64,000 bases of DNA from Acidobacteriaceae bacterium (GCA_025462735.1 JAOAPC010000011.1:1-64000), one strand, 5' to 3'; positions 25,013 through 33,399 are shown, counted from the stretch's first letter. The notes: generated by a model not told the origin, from the sequence alone. Translations and numbers: made by a program.

Positions 25013-25525
25013 ATGGCTTCAATTTTGGCTCCAGGAACTCAGGCTCCGGATTTTACCCTCAACGTTACCCCCGACCAGAAACTCTCGCTGAAGGAAATGC
25101 GCGGCAAGCCCACAGTTCTTTTCTTCTATCCCGCCGATTGGAGCCCGGTCTGCGGCGACCAGACGTCGCTCTACAACGAAGTGCTCCCTGAGTTCCAGAA
25201 GTATGAAGCGGAAGTCGTCGGCGTCTCCGTCGACGGTGCCTGGTGCCATGCGGCGTTTGCGAAGCATCAGCATTTGCATTATCCGCTGCTCGCGGACTTC
25301 GAACCCAAGGGCGCGGTTGCAAAAGCGTATGGTGCGTACCGCAACAATGATGGTTGTGCCGAACGCGCCCTGTTCGTTCTCGACGAAGACGGGAAAATAT
25401 TCTGGAGCTATTGTTCGCCGGTCGCAGTGAACCCAGGTGCGGACGGCATTCTGCAAGCGCTTGAAGATCTCCAACACGCGAGGAAAAATAATGGCAACGT
25501 TGAAAGTACCAGTCACGCAAAATGA
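25013..25525 (+). CDS. Peroxiredoxin (AhpC/TSA family)
   Basis: This 170-residue protein has the thioredoxin-fold peroxiredoxin pattern: 'APGTQAPDFTLNVTPDQKLSL', then 'VLFFYPADWSPVCGDQTSLYNE' with peroxidatic Cys47. The usual T-x-x-C is changed to S-P-V-C. Other Cys (near 77, 117 and 132) are candidate resolving residues. It reduces peroxides with thiols as donors. The next gene, DsbA-like, starts 35 bases before its stop, so translation is probably coupled; that protein could be the reductant, which is inference. Confidence 0.92.
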   Translation: MASILAPGTQAPDFTLNVTPDQKLSLKEMRGKPTVLFFYPADWSPVCGDQTSLYNEVLPEFQKYEAEVVGVSVDGAWCHAAFAKHQHLHYPLLADFEPKGAVAKAYGAYRNNDGCAERALFVLDEDGKIFWSYCSPVAVNPGADGILQALEDLQHARKNNGNVESTSHAK

Positions 25526-26033
25526 CCATATTCAAGGAAACAATGATGCCCCGGTCACGCTGGTGGAGTACGGCGATTACCAGTGTCCATTTTGCGGGCG
25601 CGCGTACTACCTCATTAAACAGTTGCAAAAGGAGTACGGCCCCCAACTCAGGTTTGCATTTCGGAATTTCCCGCTCAGTGAGATGCATCCTCTCGCCGAA
25701 CCCGCGGCTGAGGTGGCGGAGTTTGCCGGTGCTCACGGACGATTTTGGGAGATGCACGACGGCTTGTACGAAAACCAGGACAGTTTAGGTTTGCCACTGT
25801 TCGTGGAACTCAGCGATGACCTGGGTTTGCCGGAAACGGGCCTGCGTCGCGCGCTTGCTGACCATCAATTCTTGCCGAAGATCCGGGCTGATTTTCTGGG
25901 TGGCGTGCGCAGCGGCGTCAACGGCACTCCGACATTTTTCATAAACGGGACGAGGCACGAGGGATCGTACGAGTACGAAGACCTCGCAGCCGACATTGAT
26001 GCTCGTCTTGCGCGACAGAGCAAGGCGGCCTAA
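25491..26033 (+). CDS. DsbA-like thioredoxin-fold protein
   Basis: This 180-residue protein starts at ATG 25491 (AGGAAAA upstream), inside the 3' end of the peroxiredoxin gene. It has 'VTLVEYGDYQCPFCGRAYYLIKQL' with the redox pair C32-P-F-C35, a helical insert, and the cis-Pro loop region 'GVNGTPTFFINGTRHEGSY'. There is no signal peptide, so it should act in the cytoplasm. The same type of domain occurs fused to some NhaA antiporters. A role with the adjacent peroxiredoxin is likely but unproven. Confidence 0.9.
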   Translation: MATLKVPVTQNDHIQGNNDAPVTLVEYGDYQCPFCGRAYYLIKQLQKEYGPQLRFAFRNFPLSEMHPLAEPAAEVAEFAGAHGRFWEMHDGLYENQDSLGLPLFVELSDDLGLPETGLRRALADHQFLPKIRADFLGGVRSGVNGTPTFFINGTRHEGSYEYEDLAADIDARLARQSKAA

Positions 26034-26145
26034 CCAGGGAACCTGGTCGCGAGGCTGCTACTAACCAAGTTGGGATTAGCCGTGATTCCAGCGTGGAAGC
26101 GCTTGCAAACTCCGGCCGCTGAGCGCAGAATGCCACCGGCATTCC

Positions 26146-27414
26146 ATGACGCAGGAACCTGAATCGCGGCCGTTGGCGAGGTTCGCGCCTGCGCTATTCC
26201 TGCTTACCGTCAGCTTCGTTATTAACTACATCGACCGGGGAAACATTTCAGTTGCCGGTCCACTCATCAAGCACGACTTTCGCCTCTCAGATTCGCAACT
26301 CGGAATTCTTTTCTCGGCCTTTTTCTTCACTTATACCGCCATGCAGTTTCTCATCGGCTGGTTGGTGGATCGCTTTGATGCTAACCGCATCCTGGCCGCC
26401 GGATTTCTGCTCTGGTCAATTGCTACCGCGGCCACCGGAATTGTGCGTGGTTTTGCCTTCCTGCTGGCCATGCGTTTCATTCTCGGCATCGGCGAAGCTG
26501 TGGCGCTGCCATGCGGCTCGAAGATTCTGGCAGAACACTTGCCGGAACATTGCCGCGGATTCGCCAGCGGTTGCGTGATGTCTGGCTTGAAGTGGGGCAA
26601 TGTGATTGGGACGCTCGGGGCGGGATTTCTGATGGCGGATTTTGGCTGGCGTCCCGTATTCATCGTTGTCGGTTTAGGAAGTCTGGTGTGGCTTCCCGCC
26701 TGGGTGAAATGGATGCCCCGCTGCGACCGCCCGCGTGTGGATGGGGCCGAAACTGGCCCGGGCTTTGGGGACATCCTTGGGCAGAGGTCGTTTTGGGGAA
26801 CCAGCGCCGGACACTTCGCTACCAATTATCTTTTCTATTTTCTGCTCACCTGGCTGCCGACCTACCTGGTGATTGAACGCCATTTGTCAATCAAGAGCAT
26901 GGCCGCAGTCGCGGCATTGTGTTATGGGGTCGACGCTCTGTCCGCAATCAGCACCGGGTGGCTGCAGGATTTCGCTATCCTTCGCGGCTATACGCCCACG
27001 CTGGTGCGAAAGTCGGCGATGGTGATTGGATTTTCCATGGCAGCGATGGGGCTTCTCGGGTGCGCGCTGGCCGGCGCAAATTCGTACGTGCCGTGGCTTT
27101 TGGCTGCCGGTTTTGGCTGTGGGATGACTGGCCCTGGCCTTTACACCTTCCCGCAAACGTTGGCTGGACCTGCAGCAGTAGGGAAGTGGTACGGCTGGCA
27201 AAATGGCTTCGCGAACTTCGCAGGGATAACTGGACCTGCCCTTACCGGATTCGTCCTCCAACAGACCGGTAATTTTTTTGCTCCGTTTGCGATTACAGCT
27301 GCAATCTGCGTGGCCGGAATCTTCTCCTGGGTGTTCATAGTCGGCCGGGTCGAACAGGTGAATTGGGCCCCGAAACGCCCTACCGTGATCGCATCAGTTC
27401 GCGCCGGCGCCTGA
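26146..27414 (+). CDS. MFS transporter, ACS (anion:cation symporter) type
   Basis: This 422-residue protein has about twelve hydrophobic segments. The first loop carries 'FVINYIDRGNISVAGPLI', and 'GWLVDRFDANRILAAGFLLWS' is the MFS A-motif region, both typical of the ACS family that moves hexuronates, glucarate or other organic anions. The central loop lies near residues 195-215 (charged and Pro-rich). No sugar-acid catabolic gene lies next to it, so the substrate is open. It is preceded by an unremarkable 112-base spacer. Confidence 0.92.
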   Translation: MTQEPESRPLARFAPALFLLTVSFVINYIDRGNISVAGPLIKHDFRLSDSQLGILFSAFFFTYTAMQFLIGWLVDRFDANRILAAGFLLWSIATAATGIVRGFAFLLAMRFILGIGEAVALPCGSKILAEHLPEHCRGFASGCVMSGLKWGNVIGTLGAGFLMADFGWRPVFIVVGLGSLVWLPAWVKWMPRCDRPRVDGAETGPGFGDILGQRSFWGTSAGHFATNYLFYFLLTWLPTYLVIERHLSIKSMAAVAALCYGVDALSAISTGWLQDFAILRGYTPTLVRKSAMVIGFSMAAMGLLGCALAGANSYVPWLLAAGFGCGMTGPGLYTFPQTLAGPAAVGKWYGWQNGFANFAGITGPALTGFVLQQTGNFFAPFAITAAICVAGIFSWVFIVGRVEQVNWAPKRPTVIASVRAGA

Positions 27415-27607
27415 TACCTGTTTTCTCGATGTCGTCCCGACGCCGTTCGCCAGCGGCGTACGGAGGGGGGACCCTTACGATGCCTTCGCATCAGCACCGG
27501 CCTCTAGCGGAGGAATATCGGTCCTTTGCTTCCGCAAGGCTGTAAAATAGGAAATACGATTCAGCGCGCCCTCGCGCTCATTCTTAACGACCCGAAAAGA
27601 GTCCAAC

Positions 27608-28528
27608 ATGTCACAAAACAATGGTAGTCCCACCAGCTTACGTTTGAAGACCGGCCTCGCTGAAATGCTTAAAGGCGGCGTCATTATGGACGTGACCAAC
27701 GCCGAACAGGCCGTGATCGCAGAAAATGCCGGCGCCGTTTCCGTGATGGCGCTAGAGCGCGTGCCCGCGCAGATTCGCGCCGAGGGCGGCGTGGCCCGCA
27801 TGGCCTCGCCCAAAAAGATTCGCGAGATCATGGCCGCGGTTTCCATTCCGGTGATGGCGAAGTGCCGCATCGGCCATTTTGCGGAAGCGCAAATTCTACA
27901 AGAGCTCGGCGTCGATTACATAGATGAATCCGAAGTGCTCACTCCTGCCGACGAAGCCCATCATGTGGACAAGCATGCGTTCAAAGTTCCGTTCGTCTGT
28001 GGCGCGCGCAATTTAGGTGAAGCTCTGCGGCGAATTGCAGAAGGCGCGGCCATGATCCGAACAAAGGGTGAGGCTGGCACCGGAGACGTAGTGCACGCAG
28101 TCAAGCACATTCGCCAGATCGTGCAGGAGATGAAAATTCTCACGGTGCTCAGCGAAGAAGAACTTTACGCTAAAGCTAAAGAGCACCAGGCGCCATACGA
28201 GTTGGTGAAGATGGTCGCCAAAACAGGGAAGCTGCCGGTGCCGAATTTTTCCGCCGGAGGCATTGCCACTCCCGCCGACGCGTCGCTCGTTATGCAGCTC
28301 GGCGCCGAAGCCGTATTCGTGGGCTCCGGAATTTTCATGAATGATTCCAAGAGCTTCGCCGATCCTGAAGAAGCGGAGAAGCGCGCTCGCGCTATCGTGA
28401 AGGCCGCCACCCACTTTAACGACCCTAAAGTGTTACTTGAAGTCAGTGAAGACCTGGTTGGCGCGATGAAGGGGCTGGCAGTGTCCGGAATCGACGAGAG
28501 CCAGATGTTGCAGACCCGGGGCTGGTGA
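27608..28528 (+). CDS. pdxS: Pyridoxal 5'-phosphate synthase, PdxS subunit
   Basis: This 306-residue protein matches PdxS along its whole length: '[24 protein letters not shown]', '[20 protein letters not shown]', '[15 protein letters not shown]' with the first catalytic Lys, '[13 protein letters not shown]' and '[21 protein letters not shown]' with the second Lys. It builds PLP from ribose 5-phosphate, glyceraldehyde 3-phosphate and ammonia. The ammonia-supplying partner PdxT is usually adjacent but is absent here and must lie elsewhere. It is the last gene before the repeat-rich zone. Confidence 0.97.
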   Translation: MSQNNGSPTSLRLKTGLAEMLKGGVIMDVTNAEQAVIAENAGAVSVMALERVPAQIRAEGGVARMASPKKIREIMAAVSIPVMAKCRIGHFAEAQILQELGVDYIDESEVLTPADEAHHVDKHAFKVPFVCGARNLGEALRRIAEGAAMIRTKGEAGTGDVVHAVKHIRQIVQEMKILTVLSEEELYAKAKEHQAPYELVKMVAKTGKLPVPNFSAGGIATPADASLVMQLGAEAVFVGSGIFMNDSKSFADPEEAEKRARAIVKAATHFNDPKVLLEVSEDLVGAMKGLAVSGIDESQMLQTRGW

Positions 28529-28537
28529 GCCGTGGGG

Positions 28538-28557
28538 GTCGGACACTCTCGTCCGAC
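28538..28557. terminator. Hairpin after pdxS
   Basis: GTCGGAC and GTCCGAC form a seven-base stem with an ACTCTC loop, ten bases after the pdxS stop. No T-run follows, so it may be a weak terminator or a 3'-end stabiliser. Confidence 0.45.
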
Positions 28558-28658
28558 AAATCCTGTGAAGGCGGGTAGCCCCTAACCGGTATCTTCCTCC
28601 CCGGAGGGGTGCCGCGTTCAAACTTCGCTGGGCGGGGACTCCGGATTGTCCCAACAGT

Positions 28659-28842
28659 GCGTGATCCCGAAGACCCCGCGCTTTCACCAGCGGGACGAGG
28701 GATCTGGCGTGCACCGGCACCGGGCCGTCGGTATGTTCATTCGTCACAGACAGACCAAAGCGCACCTGCTAAAAACGGCCATGGGTGATCCGCGCTCGAT
28801 CCCTCGCTCGGCTGGTAAAAACGCCGAGCTTCGGGATGACGC
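28659..28842 (+). repeat. Inverted-repeat element (REPIN/MITE-like), full copy 1
   Basis: The left arm holds ATCCCGAAGACCCCGCG, a CTTTCACCAGC loop and GGGACGAGGGATC. A conserved middle (~75 bp including CGTCGGTATGTTCATTCGTC) follows. The right arm is the inverse: GATCCCTCGCTCGGC, TGGTAAAA, CGCCGAGCTTCGGGATGACGC. Copies 2 and 3 share the same layout. Confidence 0.85.
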
Positions 28843-28877
28843 ATTCCAATGGAGAGATCCCCTTACTGGGCGGGCTG

Positions 28878-28911
28878 GCCCACCCTTTGCGGTTTTCAAA
28901 GGGTGGGTACC
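28878..28911 (-). repeat. CCCAC-hairpin repeat copy, reversed
   Basis: CCCACCCTTTG and CAAAGGGTGGG pair around a CGGTTTT loop. The minus strand reads GGTACCCACCCTTTGAAAAC, close in sequence to the copy inside the glycerate kinase gene at 45157-45198. Confidence 0.75.
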
Positions 28912-29049
28912 ATGAGCTAAAGCTGCCTTGAGTTCTTTTTCATCCCCTATCGCAGCGCTGAAGCGCTGCTCCACCCACAGGCTCCTGATTGTTGCACCTT
29001 CGGCTTCCCCCTTCGGCTTCGCTCAGGGCTTTGCTTAAATTAGGGCTGT

Positions 29050-29090
29050 GGTTCCCACTTCTCGCAAAAGCGGCGAGAAGTGGGGCACCC
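29050..29090 (+). repeat. CCCAC-hairpin repeat copy
   Basis: GGTTCCCACTTCTCGC, AAAAGC loop, GGCGAGAAGTGGGGCACCC. It is almost identical to the copy at 32221-32262. Confidence 0.8.
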
Positions 29091-29112
29091 GGCTTCGGAT
29101 TCTCCCAACAAT

Positions 29113-29293
29113 GCGTCATCCCGAAGGCCCCGCGCTTTTACCAGCGGGGCGAGGGATCTGGCGTGCAGCGGCACTGGGCCGTCGGTATGTTCATTCGTCA
29201 CAGACAGATCAAAACTCATCTGTTAAAAACGACCCTGGGTGATCCGCGCGAGATCCCTCCCTCGGCTGAAGTGCGCCGAGGTTCGGGATGACA
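29113..29293 (+). repeat. Inverted-repeat element, full copy 2
   Basis: It has the same order as copy 1: left arm with CCCCGCGCTTTTACCAGCGG, conserved middle with CGTCGGTATGTTCATTCGTC, and right arm ending TTCGGGATGAC. The right arm has GCTGAAGTGCGCCGAG instead of the usual TGGTAAAA loop. Confidence 0.85.
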
Positions 29294-29310
29294 CATTCGG
29301 CAGCAAGGAC

Positions 29311-29371
29311 GTGTGATTCGCGCAAGGTCCTTCGCTCGGCTGGTAAAAGCGCCGAGCTTCGGGATGACGCA
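29311..29371 (+). repeat. Solo right arm of the inverted-repeat element
   Basis: GTGATTCGCGCAAGGTCCTT, then CGCTCGGCTGGTAAAAGCGC, then CGAGCTTCGGGATGACGC. A second, shorter arm follows immediately at 29381-29426. Confidence 0.8.
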
Positions 29372-29380
29372 ATCCAGCAG

Positions 29381-29426
29381 AGAGATCCCTCCCTCGGCTG
29401 AAGAGCGCCGAGCTTCGGGATGACGC
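29381..29426 (+). repeat. Solo right arm, loop variant
   Basis: GAGATCCCTCCCTCGGCTGA, AGAGCGCCGAGCTTCGGG, ATGACGC. The loop matches that of full copy 2 (GCTGAAG) rather than the TGGTAAAA form. Confidence 0.75.
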
Positions 29427-29462
29427 ATTTGGAAGGATAATAACGCGTCGCAGGGAGTGACT

Positions 29463-29876
29463 ATGAGAAAGCCGAAACGATTTCACGTCTACATCATGAC
29501 GAATGGGCCGCGGTCGCATGTCCTGTACACGGGCATCAGCGGAAATCTAAGCCGTCGCGTGTTTGAACACAAGAACAAACTCGTGCTCGGCTTCACCAGC
29601 CGTTATAACCTCACGCGTTTGGTTTATTACGAGTGCTTCGTTTATCCCGACGCGGCAATCGCTCGCGAAAAGGAAATTAAAGGATGGCGTCGAAGCAAAA
29701 AGATTAACTTGATCGAATCGATGAATCCTCATTGGCATGATCTGGCTGAATCATGGACGGACGTGTACAAGCCCCCGGCTCCCCATTCTACTGATCCCCG
29801 ATGTGATCCGCGCAAGATCCCTCGCTCGGCTGGTAAAAGCGCCGAGCTTCGGGATGACGTATTCGGGGGAAAGTGA
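29463..29876 (+). CDS. GIY-YIG nuclease-domain protein embedded in repeats
   Basis: This 137-residue protein starts at ATG 29463, six bases after GGGAG; a GTG at 29457 is also possible. The GIY-YIG domain fills residues about 6-95: 'FHVYIMTN' and 'VLYTGISGNLSRRVFEHKN' with the catalytic Tyr/Arg/His pattern, 'LVYYECFVYPDAAIAREKEIKGWRRSKKINLIE' with the metal-binding Glu. The last ~25 residues are a translation of a repeat arm (29803-29860), which supplies the stop. Small proteins of this class (UPF0213/YhbQ-like) are putative DNA nucleases of unknown role. Repeat copies lie on both sides of the gene. Confidence 0.85.
   Translation: MRKPKRFHVYIMTNGPRSHVLYTGISGNLSRRVFEHKNKLVLGFTSRYNLTRLVYYECFVYPDAAIAREKEIKGWRRSKKINLIESMNPHWHDLAESWTDVYKPPAPHSTDPRCDPRKIPRSAGKSAELRDDVFGGK
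29803..29860 (+). repeat. Solo right arm overlapping the 3' end of the GIY-YIG gene
   Basis: GTGATCCGCGCAAGATCCCT, CGCTCGGCTGGTAAAAGCGC, CGAGCTTCGGGATGACG. It is read in frame as the nuclease C-terminus, with the stop 16 bases beyond the arm. Confidence 0.85.
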
Positions 29877-29890
29877 AGATAACGCAGCGA

Positions 29891-29980
29891 TGTGATCCCC
29901 TTCACCTTCGCTCAGGGCTTCGGCGAAAACAGGGCAGGCTCTCGCCCCGCTGGTAAAAACGCGGGGCATCGGGATGACGC
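29891..29980 (+). repeat. Variant repeat arm
   Basis: It starts GTGATCCCCTT, includes CTTCGCTCAGGGCTTCGGCG (also found at about 31820-31845) and ends with CGCCCCGCTGGTAAAAACGC, GGGGCATCGGGATGACGC. Nothing else is recognised in 29877-30090. Confidence 0.7.
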
Positions 29981-30090
29981 TTTCCGGATAACATGCACTG
30001 AGGGCCTCTCGCGCATTATCGAAAGCGTTTACGAGTGATACTGCTGCACGACATCCCTTTTTCCTAGCCTGGAACAGTGGAGCGATCCAA

Positions 30091-31548
30091 TTACTGCACG
30101 ATCAATCCCGTGGTAGCCGACGTTTGCAGAGAACCCATGGCGGCGGTGACGGTAATCGTGTATGTGCCGGCTGTGGTACCAGAGGTGCCGGCTGATGATG
30201 TCTGCGCTGGCGCGCTCCCGCCACCGCACGCCTGCAACGAAATTCCTAGGCCCAACACAGCCAGTATCGCCCAGGCGCCGACTTTTGGGCCACGTTGATT
30301 GCTCGCGAGCAGGAGTCCAAAGCAACTCAATCCGGGGACCAGATAAGCCAAGGTCTCCCAACCACGGTGCAATCTGGCTGTGACAGGGGCAGTCGAGACG
30401 GTGAGCGTGGTTGCAGCCGCCGAGCTACCTGGATTCAGCACGGCCGGTTTGAATGAGCAAGAGGAACCGACGGGTAAATTGGCGCAGGCAAAAGAAACGT
30501 TGCTCACGTCACCCGATTCGGGCGTGACCGCAACCTGATAGGTAGCGGCTCCTCCGGGCGCAACCGTCGCTTGCCCGGGCGATACCGCCATGGAGACTTT
30601 CAGCGCAGCCGGCGTACCGCTTGCAAAAAATTCGCTCATGTCAGGCGCAGATTGCGCCGCTCCCGGAAAGGAGGTCAGCCCCAGAGCCTCTGACATTGTC
30701 TTGGGCACGCTGGGGTGTTGATAAAACGTGGTGGACCGGTAGCCCGATTTGACAGCGGGGCCGATGACCAAGGTCGCAATGCGTCCACCACCTGCGTTCT
30801 CAGGAAGCGGCGGGCAGGAAGATGCGGGACGACAATCGGAAAATCCCGCCTCGTCGAAGGTAATTATGAGAATGCCATCCCGCTGGAATTCCGGGCTCGC
30901 GATGAGCGGTGCGATATTGGTCTTCAACCACTGGTCGGCGGCAGCGAGTGTCCCGTTGTGGGCGTCGTCCTGCAGGTTCGGCGTGATGAAGCCGTAATTC
31001 GGCAGGCTGTGGTTGGCGATGTCGCTGGCCAGTTCTGTGAAAGGTACGATGTTGTTTTTCTCACTGCTGTTGGCGACGTCGGTGAAGTATGGAAACGGAT
31101 TGTGGCGCTCCACATAATTGCCGACGTTAAAGCCGGTGTATCCCACATGGGGCAGGCTCTCGGCGTATTCCTTCCACGACTTTCCGGCCACCATCAGATG
31201 ACGAACGATGTTGTCCACATTGAATGTCGCCTTGGTGTTGTCGTCCGTGGTCACGGGAGCTCCGGCCGTGAGCCACATGTAATTGGGAATGGAATAGTGC
31301 GAGTTGGCGTAGTACTCCGTTGCCAGCCCGTATTGCTGGGCCAGCGAGTTGAAGTAGGGCATGGCAGAGTTACCGATGACACTCTCGTAGCTATGGTTCT
31401 CCTCTACCAATACGAAAACGTGATTGGAGGCTGGAACGGCGGCGACCGCGGCTGTACTGAGCAGAATCGCTAGCAGCAAACTGCAAAGCAAGTGTTTCGT
31501 TGAAATGGTGGTCAAAATCTTCCCAGAGGATTTGCGCATATCAGACAC
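30091..31548 (-). CDS. Exported phosphoesterase (AcpA/phospholipase C family) with C-terminal membrane anchor
   Basis: This 485-residue protein starts best at GTG 31548, five bases after GGAGGAG; the ATG at 31539 is next. A signal peptide ends near 'AVAAVPASNH'. The catalytic domain begins 'HVFVLVEENHSYESVIGNSAMPYFNSLA' and includes 'SHYSIPNYMWLTAG', 'ILIITFDEAG' and 'IATLVIGPAV', as in the alkaline-phosphatase-like PF04185 family. A beta-sandwich domain ('VSPGQATVAPGGAATYQVAVTP') follows, then a hydrophobic segment and a second one with an ACGGG sequence near the end. It likely hydrolyses phosphate esters outside the inner membrane. Confidence 0.88.
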   Translation of the reverse strand: MSDMRKSSGKILTTISTKHLLCSLLLAILLSTAAVAAVPASNHVFVLVEENHSYESVIGNSAMPYFNSLAQQYGLATEYYANSHYSIPNYMWLTAGAPVTTDDNTKATFNVDNIVRHLMVAGKSWKEYAESLPHVGYTGFNVGNYVERHNPFPYFTDVANSSEKNNIVPFTELASDIANHSLPNYGFITPNLQDDAHNGTLAAADQWLKTNIAPLIASPEFQRDGILIITFDEAGFSDCRPASSCPPLPENAGGGRIATLVIGPAVKSGYRSTTFYQHPSVPKTMSEALGLTSFPGAAQSAPDMSEFFASGTPAALKVSMAVSPGQATVAPGGAATYQVAVTPESGDVSNVSFACANLPVGSSCSFKPAVLNPGSSAAATTLTVSTAPVTARLHRGWETLAYLVPGLSCFGLLLASNQRGPKVGAWAILAVLGLGISLQACGGGSAPAQTSSAGTSGTTAGTYTITVTAAMGSLQTSATTGLIVQ

Positions 31549-31883
31549 GACTTCTCCTCCTACACAGGGATTGCACAGCACAGTCTCTGGGCAGGTCCGC
31601 AGAACATGGCGCTCGTGCTTTACCGTTGGTGCAGTTGCAATGCCAGAGGAGTGACACAGAGGGAGTGCTGAGCGGACTCTTCTCCACAACGAGTTACGGT
31701 TATGAGATCGCTTATCGATCGTCCAACGCACGTTCAGCAAGCAGCAGTGTGTCGGAGGATTGGCGCGCGCTGTCGAAGTAGTGACCCAGTCGGATTGGCC
31801 GACTTTTCGACTGCGCCTTCCACTTTGCTCAGGGCTTCGGCGAAACCAGGGCAGGCCTTTTCGGCGCTGCCATCAGGGGCGAT

Positions 31884-32067
31884 GTCATCCCGAAGACCCC
31901 GCGCTTTTACCAGCGGGGCGAGGGATCCGGCGTGCGGCGGCCCAGGTCCGTCGGTATGTTCATTCGTCACAGACAGACCAAAGCGCACATGCTACAAACG
32001 ACGCTGAGGTGATCCACGCAAGATCCCTCGCTCGGCTTGGTAAAAGCGCCGAGCTTCGGGATGACGC
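31884..32067 (+). repeat. Inverted-repeat element, full copy 3
   Basis: GTCATCCCGAAGACCCCGCG, CTTTTACCAGC, GGGGCGAGGGATCC, then the conserved middle with CGTCGGTATGTTCATTCGTC and ACAGACAGACCAAAGCGCAC, then the right arm GATCCCTCGCTCGGC to GGGATGACGC. It is 184 bp long, the same length as copy 1. Confidence 0.85.
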
Positions 32068-32220
32068 AGTCCGGAAGAGAGAGTCTAGTCGACGGAGTTG
32101 TATACGCCTCCAGATTCGCTTGCTGCGAACGCCCCAATGTGATCCGCGCGAGATCCCGTTCGACTTCCCTTCGACTTCGCCCAGGGTAGGCGAATAAGGG
32201 CAGGCAGACACAACCTCTAT

Positions 32221-32262
32221 GGTTCCCACTTCTCGCAAGGGCGGCGAGAAATGGGGCACCCG
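32221..32262 (+). repeat. CCCAC-hairpin repeat copy
   Basis: GGTTCCCACTTCTCGC, AAGGGC loop, GGCGAGAAATGGGGCACCC. It is almost identical to 29050-29090. Confidence 0.8.
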
Positions 32263-32322
32263 GCAGGTGGGTTGTCAAAACTCCGCTTGCGCAGAGGATT
32301 GTTTAGTACTAGAAATTGATTA

Positions 32323-32619
32323 ATGAAGAATAAAGCGATTCTCCCGAATCTTGGTTCGGCCTGGTCGCCGATCGATTTAGGTAACGGGAGCTTCGCGTAC
32401 AGGCGAAATGGGCGCTGGCGTTATCGCAACTCTGAGACCAAGCGACGGTTCGGGCGTCGGTTTGTTGAAGCCACCGACCATGACCTGATTAGGGAATTGG
32501 AGTCGCGGGGTTACCAGATCCTCTATCCTGCGCATGAATGTGTTGATCGGCCGCACTTGCCATGCCCGGCGTGCGAGAGGACGGCGCAGCGTTCGATACG
32601 ACAGCGTAACCAGAGATGA
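32323..32619 (+). CDS. Hypothetical small basic protein
   Basis: This 98-residue protein is Arg-rich. Its centre reads 'GNGSFAYRRNGRWRYRNSETKRRFGRRFVEATDHDLIRELESRGYQIL'. A CPACE pair near 80-84 could bind metal. No ribosome site is clear and it directly follows repeat DNA, so it may not be expressed. I recognise no family. Confidence 0.35.
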   Translation: MKNKAILPNLGSAWSPIDLGNGSFAYRRNGRWRYRNSETKRRFGRRFVEATDHDLIRELESRGYQILYPAHECVDRPHLPCPACERTAQRSIRQRNQR

Positions 32620-32660
32620 TCTAACAACCCTGCTGCTCGGTTGCTCATCGTACCTGATCG

Positions 32661-33257
32661 ATGCGCAAATTCGCCTTTGTCTTCCTCTTGCTCTTGCTGA
32701 TTTCCTTGCTGCTCGGAGCTTCTCCACTGTTTGCACAGAAGCGCGTCGAGGCCGGCGTCTTCCTGGATTACCTGAGCGTGTCGCAAACCAACACCAGCAA
32801 CTTTGGACTAGGAGCACGCTTCGGCTACCGCGTGCATCACGATGTCATGTTGGAAGGCGAAGTGGCCTATGACTACGGCATCAACTTTGAGGAAGCCTAT
32901 CGCAATATTGCGAACGGAAACATAGCTGCGCTCGAACGCACATCGGTTGGCGTCACTCAGGGTTTGGTGGGGCCGAAGCTGCAGCCGTCGGGCGGCGGAT
33001 TTCGTCCGTTCGTTACGTTAAAAGGCGGCGTCATGGATTTTCGACTCAGCCCCGGCTTGCTCCCCATTAGCAATGCGGTGAGCACCCTCCTTGGCTTGCG
33101 AACATCGAGCTTGAATGCGGCGATCTACCCGGGAGCCGGCGTGGAGGCGGCTATAGGACCGGTAGGTCTGCGGTTCGAAGCTGGCGATGAAATTTACTTC
33201 AATAATGGCGCGCACAATAACTTTCGACTCACCTTCGGCCCGATAGTCCGGTTTTAA
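32661..33257 (+). CDS. Outer-membrane beta-barrel protein
   Basis: This 198-residue protein has a strong signal peptide (MRKFAFVFLLLLLISLLLG core, cleavage near AQ at 26-27). The mature protein is made of alternating strands with aromatic ends: 'VEAGVFLDYLSVSQTNTSNFGLGARFGYRV', 'VMLEGEVAYDYG', 'RPFVTLKGGVMDF', and a C-terminal strand ending in Arg-Phe, the usual BAM signal. It is of OmpW/OmpA-barrel size (8 strands). Function unknown. Confidence 0.85.
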   Translation: MRKFAFVFLLLLLISLLLGASPLFAQKRVEAGVFLDYLSVSQTNTSNFGLGARFGYRVHHDVMLEGEVAYDYGINFEEAYRNIANGNIAALERTSVGVTQGLVGPKLQPSGGGFRPFVTLKGGVMDFRLSPGLLPISNAVSTLLGLRTSSLNAAIYPGAGVEAAIGPVGLRFEAGDEIYFNNGAHNNFRLTFGPIVRF

Positions 33258-33399
33258 ATTGGGCGGGGTTTTCTGTAAAAACCGTCTGCCGATCGCAGCC
33301 ACTGCCGGAATGAACCATATGCTCTGCGATTCCAGTGCGTAGTTACCAATATTAGAGTCACCGCGAATAATCCGAACGCACATAACAGAGTTATCCAGT

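Larger units (their letters stand above)
28529..29462. other. Repeat-rich spacer without genes
   Basis: This 934-bp stretch contains two full copies of the ~183-bp inverted-repeat element (28659-28842, 29113-29293), two solo arms (29311-29371, 29381-29426) and two CCCAC hairpins (28878-28911, 29050-29090). A GTCGGAC-ACTCTC-GTCCGAC hairpin sits just after pdxS (28538-28557). Open frames here (for example 28433-28765) are translations of the repeats. Confidence 0.75.
31549..32322. other. Second repeat-rich spacer
   Basis: This 774-bp stretch upstream of the phosphoesterase contains a third full inverted-repeat element (31884-32067), a CTTCGCTCAGGGCTTCGGCG module near 31820-31845, a degenerate arm near 32137-32200 and a CCCAC hairpin (32221-32262). 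Open frames at 31734-31988 and 31967-32278 are repeat translations. Confidence 0.7.

Noticed and set aside
30715-31473. A 252-codon open frame on the plus strand
   Set aside because: It is antisense to the exported phosphoesterase and shows no recognisable motif.
28433-31988. Open frames sharing the start 'MRFGLSVTNEHTDG' (28433-28765 and 31734-31988)
   Set aside because: They are translations of the conserved middle of the inverted-repeat element, so their similarity comes from the repeat and not from a gene family.
28600-32280. Possible CRISPR array in the repeat-dense zone
   Set aside because: Repeat units are ~50-190 bp, irregularly spaced, palindromic and partly inverted. There are no uniform spacers and no cas genes.
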